From positions 1-9,567 of the forward strand of contig JAFZKM010000100.1 in assembly GCA_017553665.1 (NCBI GenBank): 9,567 nt of DNA, read 5' to 3'. The notes beneath the pieces are model-generated. The model saw nothing but the letters and a program-made list of their open reading frames with translations, was not told the DNA's origin and ran no database searches. Shown piece after piece: positions 1 to 7,165 of this stretch (positions are counted from its first letter, which is position 1; each line of letters opens with the position of its first letter). The position numbers were made by a program, and so were the translations under genes. Source of the DNA: Lachnospiraceae bacterium. Its GTDB lineage: Bacteria > Bacillota_A > Clostridia > Lachnospirales > Lachnospiraceae.

Positions 1-1173
1 ATAAGACATTGTGGTCTCTTTGGAAGTACCATAGCTGGTAGTTACGAGTTCACCTGAAGTATCCTTAAGGGACTCATAGAGATCCTTATATACAAGGAAG
101 CTTCCGTCGAGCTGGCCAAGTACCATGTAGTTGTACTCGGACTGCTCCTGGCCTACATAACGAAGGGTGTAATCATCAACCTTGTAGAAACCTACAACGT
201 CAAAGCTTGCGCCGAGGTCTTCGTTATCCTGCCATACAACGATATCGCCGTCGTATCCGCCGCCGGGTGCGAAGTACTGACCATAGGTCTCAAGGAGTTC
301 CTTAGCGCTGAATGCGTCATCGCCTGCACCGTCAGCACTGTAAACAGTCTCATCGGTGATCGGGATGTACTCAGGGATCTCGTTGCCGTCAGCATCGATA
401 TAGCCTGCTGCGTTCCAGAAATCGATAGCGTTAATGTAAACTTCGGTAGCTGCTGCAGCTTCTTCGATAGAACCGTAGAAGTTTACATAAGGAACATAGT
501 AGCCTTCGGTCTTGGAGTAGTAGTACTTCTTGCCGCCTGCTACAGCGTAGTCGCCGTCCCAGTAGTTGTTCGCACGATAGTTCATCATGTCGGGGTTAAG
601 GAGCTGCTGCATCGAGTAGATGTAGTCATCAGCAGCGATCTTGGTGCCGTCTTCCCAGCACATAGCGGGATTAAGCTTGATCTCGTATACATAACCCTCA
701 GTGATGTCAGCTGCGGTCTTGCCTTCGGGAAGGTTCGAGCCGTACTTTACAAGGTCATCCTGATGATCCTTTGTAACGTCTGTAATAGAAGTAGCTGCTT
801 CGAAGATTACCTGGTACTCACCCTCTTCAGCGTTCTTAACGGTTGTGTCAACCCAGGGAGTAGCGAAATAGCTTCTCATGCCGTTATCAGCATTGGTCTC
901 CCATGTATGAGGGTTCCACTTATCAGCCAGTGAAGTAGCGTAACCATGATAGGTGTACTCCTTCGGAGGCTCAGGCTCGGATGTAGGAGCATCGGGAGCC
1001 TTTGTGGTATCAGGGGTCTTGTCATCCTTGCTTCCGGTATCGGGAGCAGGAGTGGAAGTTGTTGCTGTGCTGTCGTCAATAAGATCAGTCGTCTTCTTCT
1101 TGCAGCCTGCGAGGCAGGTTACGGCTAAAGCAAGAACGAGCATCATGGCGAGCACTCTCTTAACTTTTTTCAT
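1..1173 (-). CDS. Family 5 extracellular solute-binding lipoprotein (peptide ABC importer), 3' end cut by window edge
   Basis: This is probably the surface receptor of an ABC importer for oligopeptides, which captures ligand outside the membrane and passes it to a permease not in view. Reading from the ATG at 1173 gives 391 codons that stay open to base 1, so the C-terminal part is missing. Residues 1-24 are a lipoprotein signal: basic start, hydrophobic core, lipobox LAGC with the lipidated Cys24. Residues 25-72 are a Thr/Pro/Lys/Asp-rich linker, and the folded domain follows. Family signatures include YEIKLNPAMCWEDGTKIAAD followed by DYIYSMQQLLNP (163-194), like the 'W.DG..ltA.D..yS...l.dP' motif of SBP_bac_5, and DDYTLRYVG (333-341). 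AGGAGGAG lies 4 nt before the start. Codon choice (GGC, TAC, AAG, CTT) is strongly biased, as in highly expressed genes. Substrate is not determinable; peptides are the family default. It is separated from the efflux operon by terminators and has its own promoter. Confidence 0.9.
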   Translation of the reverse strand, partial: MKKVKRVLAMMLVLALAVTCLAGCKKKTTDLIDDSTATTSTPAPDTGSKDDKTPDTTKAPDAPTSEPEPPKEYTYHGYATSLADKWNPHTWETNADNGMRSYFATPWVDTTVKNAEEGEYQVIFEAATSITDVTKDHQDDLVKYGSNLPEGKTAADITEGYVYEIKLNPAMCWEDGTKIAADDYIYSMQQLLNPDMMNYRANNYWDGDYAVAGGKKYYYSKTEGYYVPYVNFYGSIEEAAAATEVYINAIDFWNAAGYIDADGNEIPEYIPITDETVYSADGAGDDAFSAKELLETYGQYFAPGGGYDGDIVVWQDNEDLGASFDVVGFYKVDDYTLRYVGQEQSEYNYMVLGQLDGSFLVYKDLYESLKDTSGELVTTSYGTSKETTMSY

Positions 1174-1177
1174 GTTT

Positions 1178-1185
1178 CTCCTCCT
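1178..1185 (-). promoter_or_regulatory. Strong ribosome binding site of the solute-binding protein gene
   Basis: The minus strand reads AGGAGGAG, then AAAC, then ATG. The near-perfect Shine-Dalgarno match fixes the start at 1173 and fits the high expression suggested by codon use. Confidence 0.85.
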
Positions 1186-1237
1186 TTTCATTTAGCACGT
1201 TGGCGCAATAAAGTATTGGCTTCACGCTAATAAATAT

Positions 1238-1265
1238 ATTTTATACAAAAGCACACAATTGTCAA
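1238..1265 (-). promoter_or_regulatory. Sigma-A-type promoter for the solute-binding protein gene
   Basis: On the minus strand there is a consensus -35 TTGACA (1260-1265), a 16-bp spacer, and a -10 TAAAAT (1238-1243) inside an AT-rich stretch. Overlapping TATAAA and TATATT offer alternative -10 boxes. Transcription would start near 1231, giving a leader of about 58 nt before the ATG at 1173. The -35 overlaps an 8-bp palindrome, ACAATTGT (1255-1262). The promoter lies downstream of both terminators in the same intergenic region, so the gene is probably transcribed independently of the efflux operon. Confidence 0.65.
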
Positions 1266-1279
1266 CAAAAAAATTGAAT

Positions 1280-1337
1280 AAAAAATCCGCAAACCCGCAT
1301 AAACAGCGGTTTTCCGCATAAATATGCGGGTTTGCGG
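1280..1337 (-). terminator. Very strong nested-palindrome intrinsic terminator
   Basis: A perfect 15-bp inverted repeat, CCGCAAACCCGCATA (1287-1301) and its complement (1323-1337), encloses a second hairpin GCGG-TTTT-CCGC (1306-1317). On the minus strand the outer stem is followed by A and a run of six Ts (1280-1285), so termination is expected only in that direction. The 3' arm can alternatively pair with 1314-1320, giving a competing local hairpin. It lies 250 bp past the stop of the second ATPase gene and just before the solute-binding protein promoter. It is either a backup terminator for the operon or the end of an undetected short transcript. Confidence 0.75.
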
Positions 1338-1347
1338 CATATTTATT

Positions 1348-1377
1348 CGGCAATCGTTTTCGTATCGATTTTTGCCG
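1348..1377. repeat. Imperfect hairpin in intergenic region
   Basis: CGGCAA (1348-1353) pairs with TTGCCG (1372-1377). The adjoining TCG and CGA can extend the stem across a three-base bulge. No T run follows on the minus strand and only a weak one (ATTTTAAG) on the plus strand, so this is not a convincing terminator. Its role is unknown; it sits between the operator-like palindrome and the nested terminator. Confidence 0.4.
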
Positions 1378-1379
1378 AT

Positions 1380-1393
1380 TTTAAGCGCTTACA
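1380..1393. promoter_or_regulatory. CcpA/LacI-family operator-like palindrome (cre-like)
   Basis: The sequence TTTAAGCGCTTACA contains the perfect 10-bp palindrome TAAGCGCTTA. It differs at one position from the idealised catabolite-responsive element TGTAAGCGCTTACA known from Firmicutes. LacI-family regulators such as CcpA bind this type of site with the central CG. It lies about 150 bp upstream of the predicted start of the solute-binding protein transcript, with a terminator in between. That is far for direct repression, so its target is uncertain. The match could be fortuitous, although 13 of 14 positions agree. Confidence 0.45.
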
Positions 1394-1487
1394 TAAGTCT
1401 GTCTTATCTAACCTGTTTTTTATAGGATATAAATATTGTTTGCATTTTTCATACATTTTTTACATGTTTGCATAAGTATTTCTAATC

Positions 1488-1533
1488 AAAAAGTGCCCCA
1501 CGCAGACATGTGTTTGTCAGCGGTAGCACTTTT
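1488..1533 (-). terminator. Intrinsic terminator after the six-gene efflux operon
   Basis: AAAAGTGC (1489-1496) pairs with GCACTTTT (1526-1533). An inner stem forms from CGC/GCG (1501-1503 with 1520-1522) and GACA/TGTC (1505-1508 with 1515-1518). On the minus strand the stem runs directly into five Ts (1488-1492). It starts 54 bp after the stop codon of the second ATPase gene, the expected place for the operon's end. The plus strand has a shorter T run, so bidirectional action is possible, but no plus-strand gene leads into it. Confidence 0.65.
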
Positions 1534-1587
1534 AAGACTTATTTTATAAATGATTCATTTAGTGTTTATGCAAAAGAAAAAATTTTT

Positions 1588-2502
1588 CTACGGCTTGGAA
1601 AGGGTAACTTTGCCGTCCTCATAGACCACTTTGATCTTATTGTCCTCAAGCCCCAGCTCCTCGAGCATATGTCTCGGAACCTGCAGGCGTCCCGCCCTGT
1701 CTATGATGGCGAACTCGTCCTGAGTCTCCTCTTCCATCCAGTTCACCGCTCCGGCTTCGAAGCTGCCCTGATAGCGCTCGCGCAGGATCCTTTCGGAGCT
1801 GATCTTTCCGTCCCTGATCGCCACCACGCGGTTAACCTTCTTTGAGAGTTCCACATCGTGCGTAACGATGATGATAGTCTGCCCGTAGTCACGGTTCAGT
1901 CTCCGGAATACGTCAAAGATATAATCCGCGGTCTTGCGGTCAACAGAACCCGTGGGCTCATCGGCCAGCAAAAGCTTCGGTGAATTCGCGAGAGCTATCG
2001 CGATCGCTATCCTCTGCTGCTCACCGCCAGAGAGCTGTGAGAGCCTGCTGTCCTTCCTGTGCGTCATACCTACCAGATCGAGCAGCTCCTCCGCCCTGGC
2101 CTTTTTATCCTTGGCCGAGGTCAGCAGCATCGGAGTGATTATGTTCTCGAGCGCTGTCATGTAAGGAAGCAGGTTTCTCGCGTTGTTCTGCCATACGAAG
2201 CCTACGGTATTGCGCTTATACTCATCCTTCTGGGCACGCGTCATTTTGAACAGGTCCTGTCCGTCCACATAGAGCCTGCCCGCGCTCGGCTCGTCGAGGC
2301 CGCCGAGCATGTTGAGGAAAGTGGACTTACCCGATCCCGAATTACCGATGATCGCGGTCAGCTCACCCTTCTGCACGGTCAGGTCGAGTCCCTGGAGCGC
2401 CAGCACCTCGATGTCCGCGGTCTTGTATATCTTCACCAGGTTTTCGGCCAGCACCATGGGGCGCTCGTCGTTCCCGGCGTTCATGCTTAAATCTTCGCTC
2501 AT
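1588..2502 (-). CDS. ABC transporter ATPase, MacB/LolD type, with C-terminal AbrB-like domain
   Basis: This is a cytoplasmic ATPase that should power the FtsX-like permease encoded two genes upstream. The 304 residues show Walker A GNSGSGKST (53-61), a Q-loop in VWQNNARNLLP (Q105), signature LSGGEQQR (157-164), Walker B LLLADEPT (177-184, catalytic Glu182) and H-loop His215, so it looks catalytically intact. The ATPase core ends near residue 240, whereas stand-alone LolD/MacB-type ATPases are usually 220-240 residues. After an acidic linker (254-263) the tail, about 262-304, reads IIDRAGRLQVP...LGL...VVYEDGKVTLSKP. This follows the AbrB/SpoVT swapped-hairpin pattern (V-D-x-x-G-R-x-x-x-P, then L-G, then an acidic hairpin ending in a short strand). 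The start overlaps the previous gene's stop as ATGA, and GAGGA lies 9 nt upstream, so translation is probably coupled. It is the last gene of the operon. The role of the tail is unknown. Confidence 0.93.
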   Translation of the reverse strand: MSEDLSMNAGNDERPMVLAENLVKIYKTADIEVLALQGLDLTVQKGELTAIIGNSGSGKSTFLNMLGGLDEPSAGRLYVDGQDLFKMTRAQKDEYKRNTVGFVWQNNARNLLPYMTALENIITPMLLTSAKDKKARAEELLDLVGMTHRKDSRLSQLSGGEQQRIAIAIALANSPKLLLADEPTGSVDRKTADYIFDVFRRLNRDYGQTIIIVTHDVELSKKVNRVVAIRDGKISSERILRERYQGSFEAGAVNWMEEETQDEFAIIDRAGRLQVPRHMLEELGLEDNKIKVVYEDGKVTLSKP

Positions 2503-3200
2503 TTTTCAGATTCCTCACTGTGTACGTAACTGTCGCCCAGAGTACCCGCTTCCAAAGTATACACCGCGTCGCCCGCCGACATCAGGCTTGTGTCGTGCGT
2601 AGTCATTACGATCGTCACGCCCTCTTCTTTCACGAGCTCCTTGAAAATGTTCACAACGCTGATCGCGGTCTGGCTGTCCAGCTCGGCCGTGGGCTCGTCC
2701 GCGAATACCACCTTCGGTCTGTGCGCGATCGCTCTCGCTATCGCCACGCGCTGCTGCTCACCGCCCGAAAGCTCCTGCGGCATGTGCTGAGCTCGCGCCG
2801 CAAGTCCGACCATCTTCAGGCACTTGTTTACTCTCTCTGCCCGGTCGCCCGTATAGCCTGCGAGCCTCAGCGCGAAATCGACATTCTCAAATACGGTCAT
2901 GATCGGTATCAGCGACACCGACTGGAATACGAAGCCGAAGTTCTCCCTGCGGAGCTTTCCTTTTTCCTCCTCGGTCATCGCGCCGATCTCATGCCCGTCA
3001 AAGAGCACCTCGCCGTTCGAAGGAGCGTCGAGCGCGCCGAGTATGTTCATCAGCGTCGTCTTGCCGGAACCCGAAGGCCCCTTCAATATCGTCAGCGCTC
3101 CGGTCCTTATCCCTACCGAAACGTCCTTCAGCGCGTAGAACTGCTCTCCGCCGGTCAGACCGAATATCCTGTCTACATTTTTTGTTTCTATTATATTCAT
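2499..3200 (-). CDS. ABC transporter ATPase, MacB/LolD type
   Basis: This is a cytoplasmic nucleotide-binding subunit of 233 residues, the usual length for LolD/FtsE/MacB-type ATPases. It has Walker A GPSGSGKTT (41-49), Q-loop Gln93 (GFVFQSVSLIP), signature LSGGEQQR (144-151), Walker B VVFADEPT (164-171, Glu169), a D-loop at ELD (173-175) and H-loop His202 (TTHD). All catalytic elements are present. It differs clearly from the second ATPase encoded next to it, so the two probably form a heterodimer beneath the single permease; this is inferred from gene order. The ATG at 3200 is 7 bp past the permease stop. A GGAGAGG (3213-3219) lies 12 nt upstream inside the permease gene, which is rather far. 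Its TGA overlaps the next gene's ATG by four bases. Confidence 0.93.
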   Translation of the reverse strand: MNIIETKNVDRIFGLTGGEQFYALKDVSVGIRTGALTILKGPSGSGKTTLMNILGALDAPSNGEVLFDGHEIGAMTEEEKGKLRRENFGFVFQSVSLIPIMTVFENVDFALRLAGYTGDRAERVNKCLKMVGLAARAQHMPQELSGGEQQRVAIARAIAHRPKVVFADEPTAELDSQTAISVVNIFKELVKEEGVTIVMTTHDTSLMSAGDAVYTLEAGTLGDSYVHSEESEK

Positions 3201-3207
3201 AAGAACA

Positions 3208-6018
3208 TTAATCCTCTCCGAGCTTGAGTGCCTGTGAAATCTTCATGCCGTATACCTGACGGATCAGAACGCCCATGCAGGCCGCGAACATGATGAATAT
3301 GATGACAATGAGTCTCGCCACATCGCTTCCCTTCGTGATCAGCTCGAGCGGCAGCGCTCTGTCGGCCGCCGAGTACGCGATCTGGATGATCGGAACATAG
3401 AGCACCGAAGCGATCCAGCCGACGATCAGACCGAAGGCGATGCCAAAGAGTCCGGTAAACGCCTGCTCGCACGCGAGCATCTTTATGATCTCGCCGCGCG
3501 TCATGCCCATTGCCCTGAAAATACCGAAGAGCAGCTCTCTCGATCTGATCGAGAGCATCCAGTAGATCACGTATCCGATCGCGCAGATCAGCAGGATCGT
3601 TATAAAGCTCATCGTAAGGATTCCGTTGGTGCCCTGGAACAGCGGCTCCACGGTGATATCTTCCTTCATCTGCGACGCGTCACCGAGCTTCGTGATCATG
3701 AGTCCCTCCTCGTTCGCGAAGTCATAGAAGCCGTCGGTATCGCCGTCCATGTCGATCCAGATCTCATACGGGAAAATGCCGACCGCTTCCTGAATCGTCG
3801 AAAGATGAGCGACGATCATGTAATTGTCTGAGGTCTGCACGCTCTCGTCCGCGAGGATCGTGATCTTCTCCGGGTTGTACGAAGGCCAGTGATCAAAGAA
3901 GCCGTATACCTTCGCTGTCAGAGTTCCCGAGAAATATCCGCCCGAAAGCGAATATGTTATCGTGTCTCCGACCTTCAGTCCCTGCTTGTCCCTGAAGTTC
4001 GAGGAAAGCAGCACCGCGTTGGAGTTGCGCGAAAGGACATTCAGATAGTCCCTGAAATCATATTTGAGATACTTCGCGTCGAGATCGGTGGTCTCGCCGA
4101 AACTCTTCGTATCGATACCCATGAAATCGCATGAGAGTGCCTTCGAGCCGGCCTGCAGCGAAGCGGTCGAGCTTCTGAAGACTTTTGTCAGGGACTTCAT
4201 GCCCTTTATCTGTCCGTATTTTCCGAAGTCGGGCTCGGTAAACGTAACCTTCGCGTTCGGATCGATCTGCAGATAAGCGACATTGTTCTTCCAGTACTCG
4301 GTCACGACAATGTCCGCGCCCTGCATGTAGTCGATGTTCTTCTCGGCATTCGCGAGGATCGTGCGCGCTACGGTCGTATTGAACAGACCGAAGCTCACGG
4401 TCAGCACTAGGAATACCATGATGAACGCGCTCTTGTTCCTAGTGCGGATCAGCTGGAGGAACGATGTGTATACCGCGGGACTCCAGTTCTTTTTGCCGAC
4501 GCGGTAAATGAGGCTTACGATCAGGCTGTGCAGGCGCAGCGACGCCATGCCCGCGCCCAGGATAAAGAGCGAGGACGCAAGGAAGATCAGCGGATCGAGC
4601 GACTTGCCCGCAAGTACGCGCGCGAGCAGCTCAGCCTCCTGATTTCTGAAATTGTACAGACCGTACAGCGATACTCCGAGCAAAATTATATCGAGGAACA
4701 GCTTCTGCCAGATAGGCTTCTCCGACCTGCTCCTGCGGCGCTTTACCGCCACAATGCTGTTCTTGTCGCGTCTGAACACGGGGATCAGCGTCATTCCCAT
4801 CGAAAGGAGCACCGCACCCAGACCGTAGAGCAGGACCTCGCCGGTCAGCTCGACCTTGAGCACCCTGCGCGCGTTAAATTGCAGGAACGCGCTCGACGCG
4901 CCGAGTATCCTGCAGACGAATACTCCCGCGATCATACCTATCACAAATGATATTCCCGAAAGGATCGCCGACTGCATGAAATACATCGAAAGGATCTGCT
5001 TTTTCGACGCGCCGCGGCTCTTTAAGAGCGCGATCTCGTTCTCTTCCATCTCGAGCATCTGGCGCGAGATCATGAAAATGAACGCGCAGAGCAGCACGAT
5101 AACCGGCACCTGAAGGATCGCGAGCGTAACGGTTATCCTGTTCTCCTCGCTCCTGAATGCCTCGAGTATCTGAATGTAATCGGGTGTTTCGATCTCAGAA
5201 TAAACGGTCTTGTAGGCCGTGACCATATCGTTCGAGAATGTGATCAGCGAGTCAACGTTCTCGGGCCTTACCTGCTCATAATCGAACAGTACGGTATAGG
5301 TCTCGTTCAGCTGGTACTTCGATCCCTTTGCCGTGAACAGGCTCCTGAAAAGCTCCGAGTCGATCATCAGCGTATTGTCATAGGTGTCCGGGCTGTCGTA
5401 CCAGTAGATATCGCTCGCGTCGCTGTTCGAGTACACGCCGGTGACCCTGACGTGCATCGGAGCGCCCGTCGAATCCTTTACATTGGGGAATTCAAGCTCC
5501 TCGCCGACGAGCAGGTTCATCTCGATCATCGCGCTCTGGCTGATGACCGCCTCAATGAATCCGTCCTCGCCGATAGTCTTCGCGTACATGCTGCCGCTCA
5601 GGATCTTCGAGTGCTCCTCGAGTCCCTCCAGAGCTCCGATCATGATCTTCTGCTCGGAATCGAGTCCGTCATGCATGGTCAGCGACTTCGCCGTGCTCGT
5701 AACAAGGTTCAGGTAGCAGACTTTCTCCTTTACGCCGATGCCCGAAAGAGTATCGATATTGCGCACGAACTCGCTCAGCGCGTTGGTCTCGGCACGTCCG
5801 GTGCCCTTGCGCACTCTTCCGTAAGTGCGCACGACCATCGGATAGGTGTTCTTCTCTTCGAGATAATTCGTGAAGCCGTCCGTCAGCATGTGGCGCTTTG
5901 ACGCGGCCTGATACATCGGATGGCTCACGGTTATGGCAATAAGAAGGATATTGCCTATCAACAGAGAGGCAACCATCCATTTCTTATGCAGTATTCTTTG
6001 TATAACAAGATGGAGCAT
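3208..6018 (-). CDS. FtsX-like ABC permease with two FtsX halves (MacB/LolC-like, type VII)
   Basis: This is the membrane subunit of the transporter. In this superfamily the permease does not form a classical channel: ATP binding drives motion of outer domains that pump or release substrate on the far side of the membrane. The 936 residues suggest ten membrane segments, near 16-33, 297-317, 345-370, 392-412, 438-455, 475-493, 530-550, 800-822, 851-875 and 900-920. Two large extracytoplasmic domains lie at about 34-296 and 551-799. Each half has the cytoplasmic 'R-A-x-G-x-(S/T)' element after an outer-domain helix, seen as LKSRGASKKQI (332-342) and FRAMGMTRGEI (834-844). The protein therefore looks like two FtsX units joined by a segment containing two extra helices. 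A basic stretch KRRRSRSEK (426-434) precedes the fifth helix, consistent with a cytoplasmic position. GAGG lies 7 nt before the ATG. The gene is 16 bp after the third adaptor and 7 bp before the first ATPase. Substrate is unknown. Confidence 0.92.
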   Translation of the reverse strand: MLHLVIQRILHKKWMVASLLIGNILLIAITVSHPMYQAASKRHMLTDGFTNYLEEKNTYPMVVRTYGRVRKGTGRAETNALSEFVRNIDTLSGIGVKEKVCYLNLVTSTAKSLTMHDGLDSEQKIMIGALEGLEEHSKILSGSMYAKTIGEDGFIEAVISQSAMIEMNLLVGEELEFPNVKDSTGAPMHVRVTGVYSNSDASDIYWYDSPDTYDNTLMIDSELFRSLFTAKGSKYQLNETYTVLFDYEQVRPENVDSLITFSNDMVTAYKTVYSEIETPDYIQILEAFRSEENRITVTLAILQVPVIVLLCAFIFMISRQMLEMEENEIALLKSRGASKKQILSMYFMQSAILSGISFVIGMIAGVFVCRILGASSAFLQFNARRVLKVELTGEVLLYGLGAVLLSMGMTLIPVFRRDKNSIVAVKRRRSRSEKPIWQKLFLDIILLGVSLYGLYNFRNQEAELLARVLAGKSLDPLIFLASSLFILGAGMASLRLHSLIVSLIYRVGKKNWSPAVYTSFLQLIRTRNKSAFIMVFLVLTVSFGLFNTTVARTILANAEKNIDYMQGADIVVTEYWKNNVAYLQIDPNAKVTFTEPDFGKYGQIKGMKSLTKVFRSSTASLQAGSKALSCDFMGIDTKSFGETTDLDAKYLKYDFRDYLNVLSRNSNAVLLSSNFRDKQGLKVGDTITYSLSGGYFSGTLTAKVYGFFDHWPSYNPEKITILADESVQTSDNYMIVAHLSTIQEAVGIFPYEIWIDMDGDTDGFYDFANEEGLMITKLGDASQMKEDITVEPLFQGTNGILTMSFITILLICAIGYVIYWMLSIRSRELLFGIFRAMGMTRGEIIKMLACEQAFTGLFGIAFGLIVGWIASVLYVPIIQIAYSAADRALPLELITKGSDVARLIVIIFIMFAACMGVLIRQVYGMKISQALKLGED

Positions 6019-6034
6019 TACTCTTCCTCACTAA

Positions 6035-7165
6035 TCACTTAATGACCACTCGGTCCCCCTCGGAAAGACCGTTCACGATCCATACCACGGTCGCGTTGTT
6101 TCCGCCCGTCTGGACGTAGCGCTTGATGCTGTTCCCGTTCGTGTAAACATAGACGTAATCGCCCTTGGAATCGTGGTATACGGCGCTCTTATTGACAATA
6201 AGAACGTCCTTCATATCGACGGAGCGGTACGAAACCGTCACATCGGAGCCGTACTCAAAAGTGTCCATGTCACCGAGTATCTCGATGTAATCGGTATTTC
6301 CGATCAGGTTCGGAGCCAGCACCGAACTCTTGCAGGTCGTTACTCTTCCCTCAATGGACGCGGCACCCTTCGACTGGGCCTGGGTGACCGTGACCGGCAT
6401 GTTGTAGTAAAGCCCCGCAACGCCGCCCGAAACACGGACTCTGAAGGTCCTCGTATCGCAGATCGTGCAGATGTAAGCCCAAGATCTTAATGTATCGCCG
6501 TTCCTGTAGCGGTTGATCTCCCTGACCTCGCCCTCGCTCTCGGCCGTGATGTAGAGAGTTCCGTCGCTGTTCTCGAGCTTGTCGAGATCCGATATCTTCT
6601 GCTCAATGCTCTTCGTACGCGCCTTATACTCATCCTCGAAACTTGCTGCAAGCCTGTCGTTCAAGAGCTCCGCCATCCTGCGCTCGTTCGCGCTCGATGA
6701 TGTCGCCATGATGCGAGCGTATTTATCTGTCAGCTCACGGTTGACTGCCATGAATTCCCCGAGGTTCTGCTCCTCGACCTCTATCTGGGTCCGAAGCGCC
6801 TCAAGATCCGCAGTCTCCACCGAAGTGCTGACCTGAACGAGACGGTCTCCCTTATGTACCCAGTCTCCGCTCGAGACCAGCATTTTCACATATCTTACCG
6901 AACCCTCGGCAAGGTTGTTGAATACATACGAAACCCTGTCGTATTCGATCTCTGCCTTGCATGAGCTCATTACGACGAAATCTCCGCGTGTGACCTCGAT
7001 GGTCTTTACGTCTTCTTTTATCTCTTCGTTCAGTGCCGAAAAGTACAGATCCTCATCATCCGGCCTGAAGCCCGAGTCCGCTCCCCATGCGGGCGTGATG
7101 ACCGAGAACGCGAGTATCGCGGTGAGCAAAAGAGCCGCGGGGCGTATGAGATTAATTCTTGACAT
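6035..7165 (-). CDS. HlyD/MacA-type adaptor protein 3, Sec signal or N-terminal anchor
   Basis: This is probably an extracytoplasmic adaptor that docks on the FtsX-like permease, as MacA does on MacB. The 376 residues begin with a hydrophobic signal (about 10-28) ending TPAWGAD, suggesting cleavage near residue 28-29. There is no lipobox Cys, unlike the other two adaptors. Domain order follows the family: first half of the lipoyl-like barrel-sandwich hybrid (about 88-116, EGSVRYVKMLVSSGDWVHKG), a charged helical hairpin (117-200), the second lipoyl half (203-238), a beta-barrel, and a C-terminal membrane-proximal domain (about 318-376, VLIVNKSAVYHDSKGDYVYV onwards). A CxxC (233-236) sits in the second lipoyl half. 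The ATG at 7165 lies 14 bases inside the end of the preceding gene, with AGGAG 9 nt upstream, so translation is likely coupled. Without lipid it may stay at the surface through an uncleaved N-terminal helix or by binding its partners. Confidence 0.85.
   Translation of the reverse strand: MSRINLIRPAALLLTAILAFSVITPAWGADSGFRPDDEDLYFSALNEEIKEDVKTIEVTRGDFVVMSSCKAEIEYDRVSYVFNNLAEGSVRYVKMLVSSGDWVHKGDRLVQVSTSVETADLEALRTQIEVEEQNLGEFMAVNRELTDKYARIMATSSSANERRMAELLNDRLAASFEDEYKARTKSIEQKISDLDKLENSDGTLYITAESEGEVREINRYRNGDTLRSWAYICTICDTRTFRVRVSGGVAGLYYNMPVTVTQAQSKGAASIEGRVTTCKSSVLAPNLIGNTDYIEILGDMDTFEYGSDVTVSYRSVDMKDVLIVNKSAVYHDSKGDYVYVYTNGNSIKRYVQTGGNNATVVWIVNGLSEGDRVVIK

Noticed and set aside
1348..1377. 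Plus-strand terminator
   Set aside because: The hairpin is followed only by ATTTTAAG and there is no plus-strand gene ahead of it.
2520..3227. 235-residue plus-strand open frame opposite the first ATPase
   Set aside because: The opposite strand has all ABC ATPase motifs in order; this frame has none and starts inside that gene's mirror.
3197..3472. 91-residue minus-strand frame inside the permease
   Set aside because: It is an alternate frame of the permease's C-terminal region, Arg/His-rich with no membrane segments or start signal.
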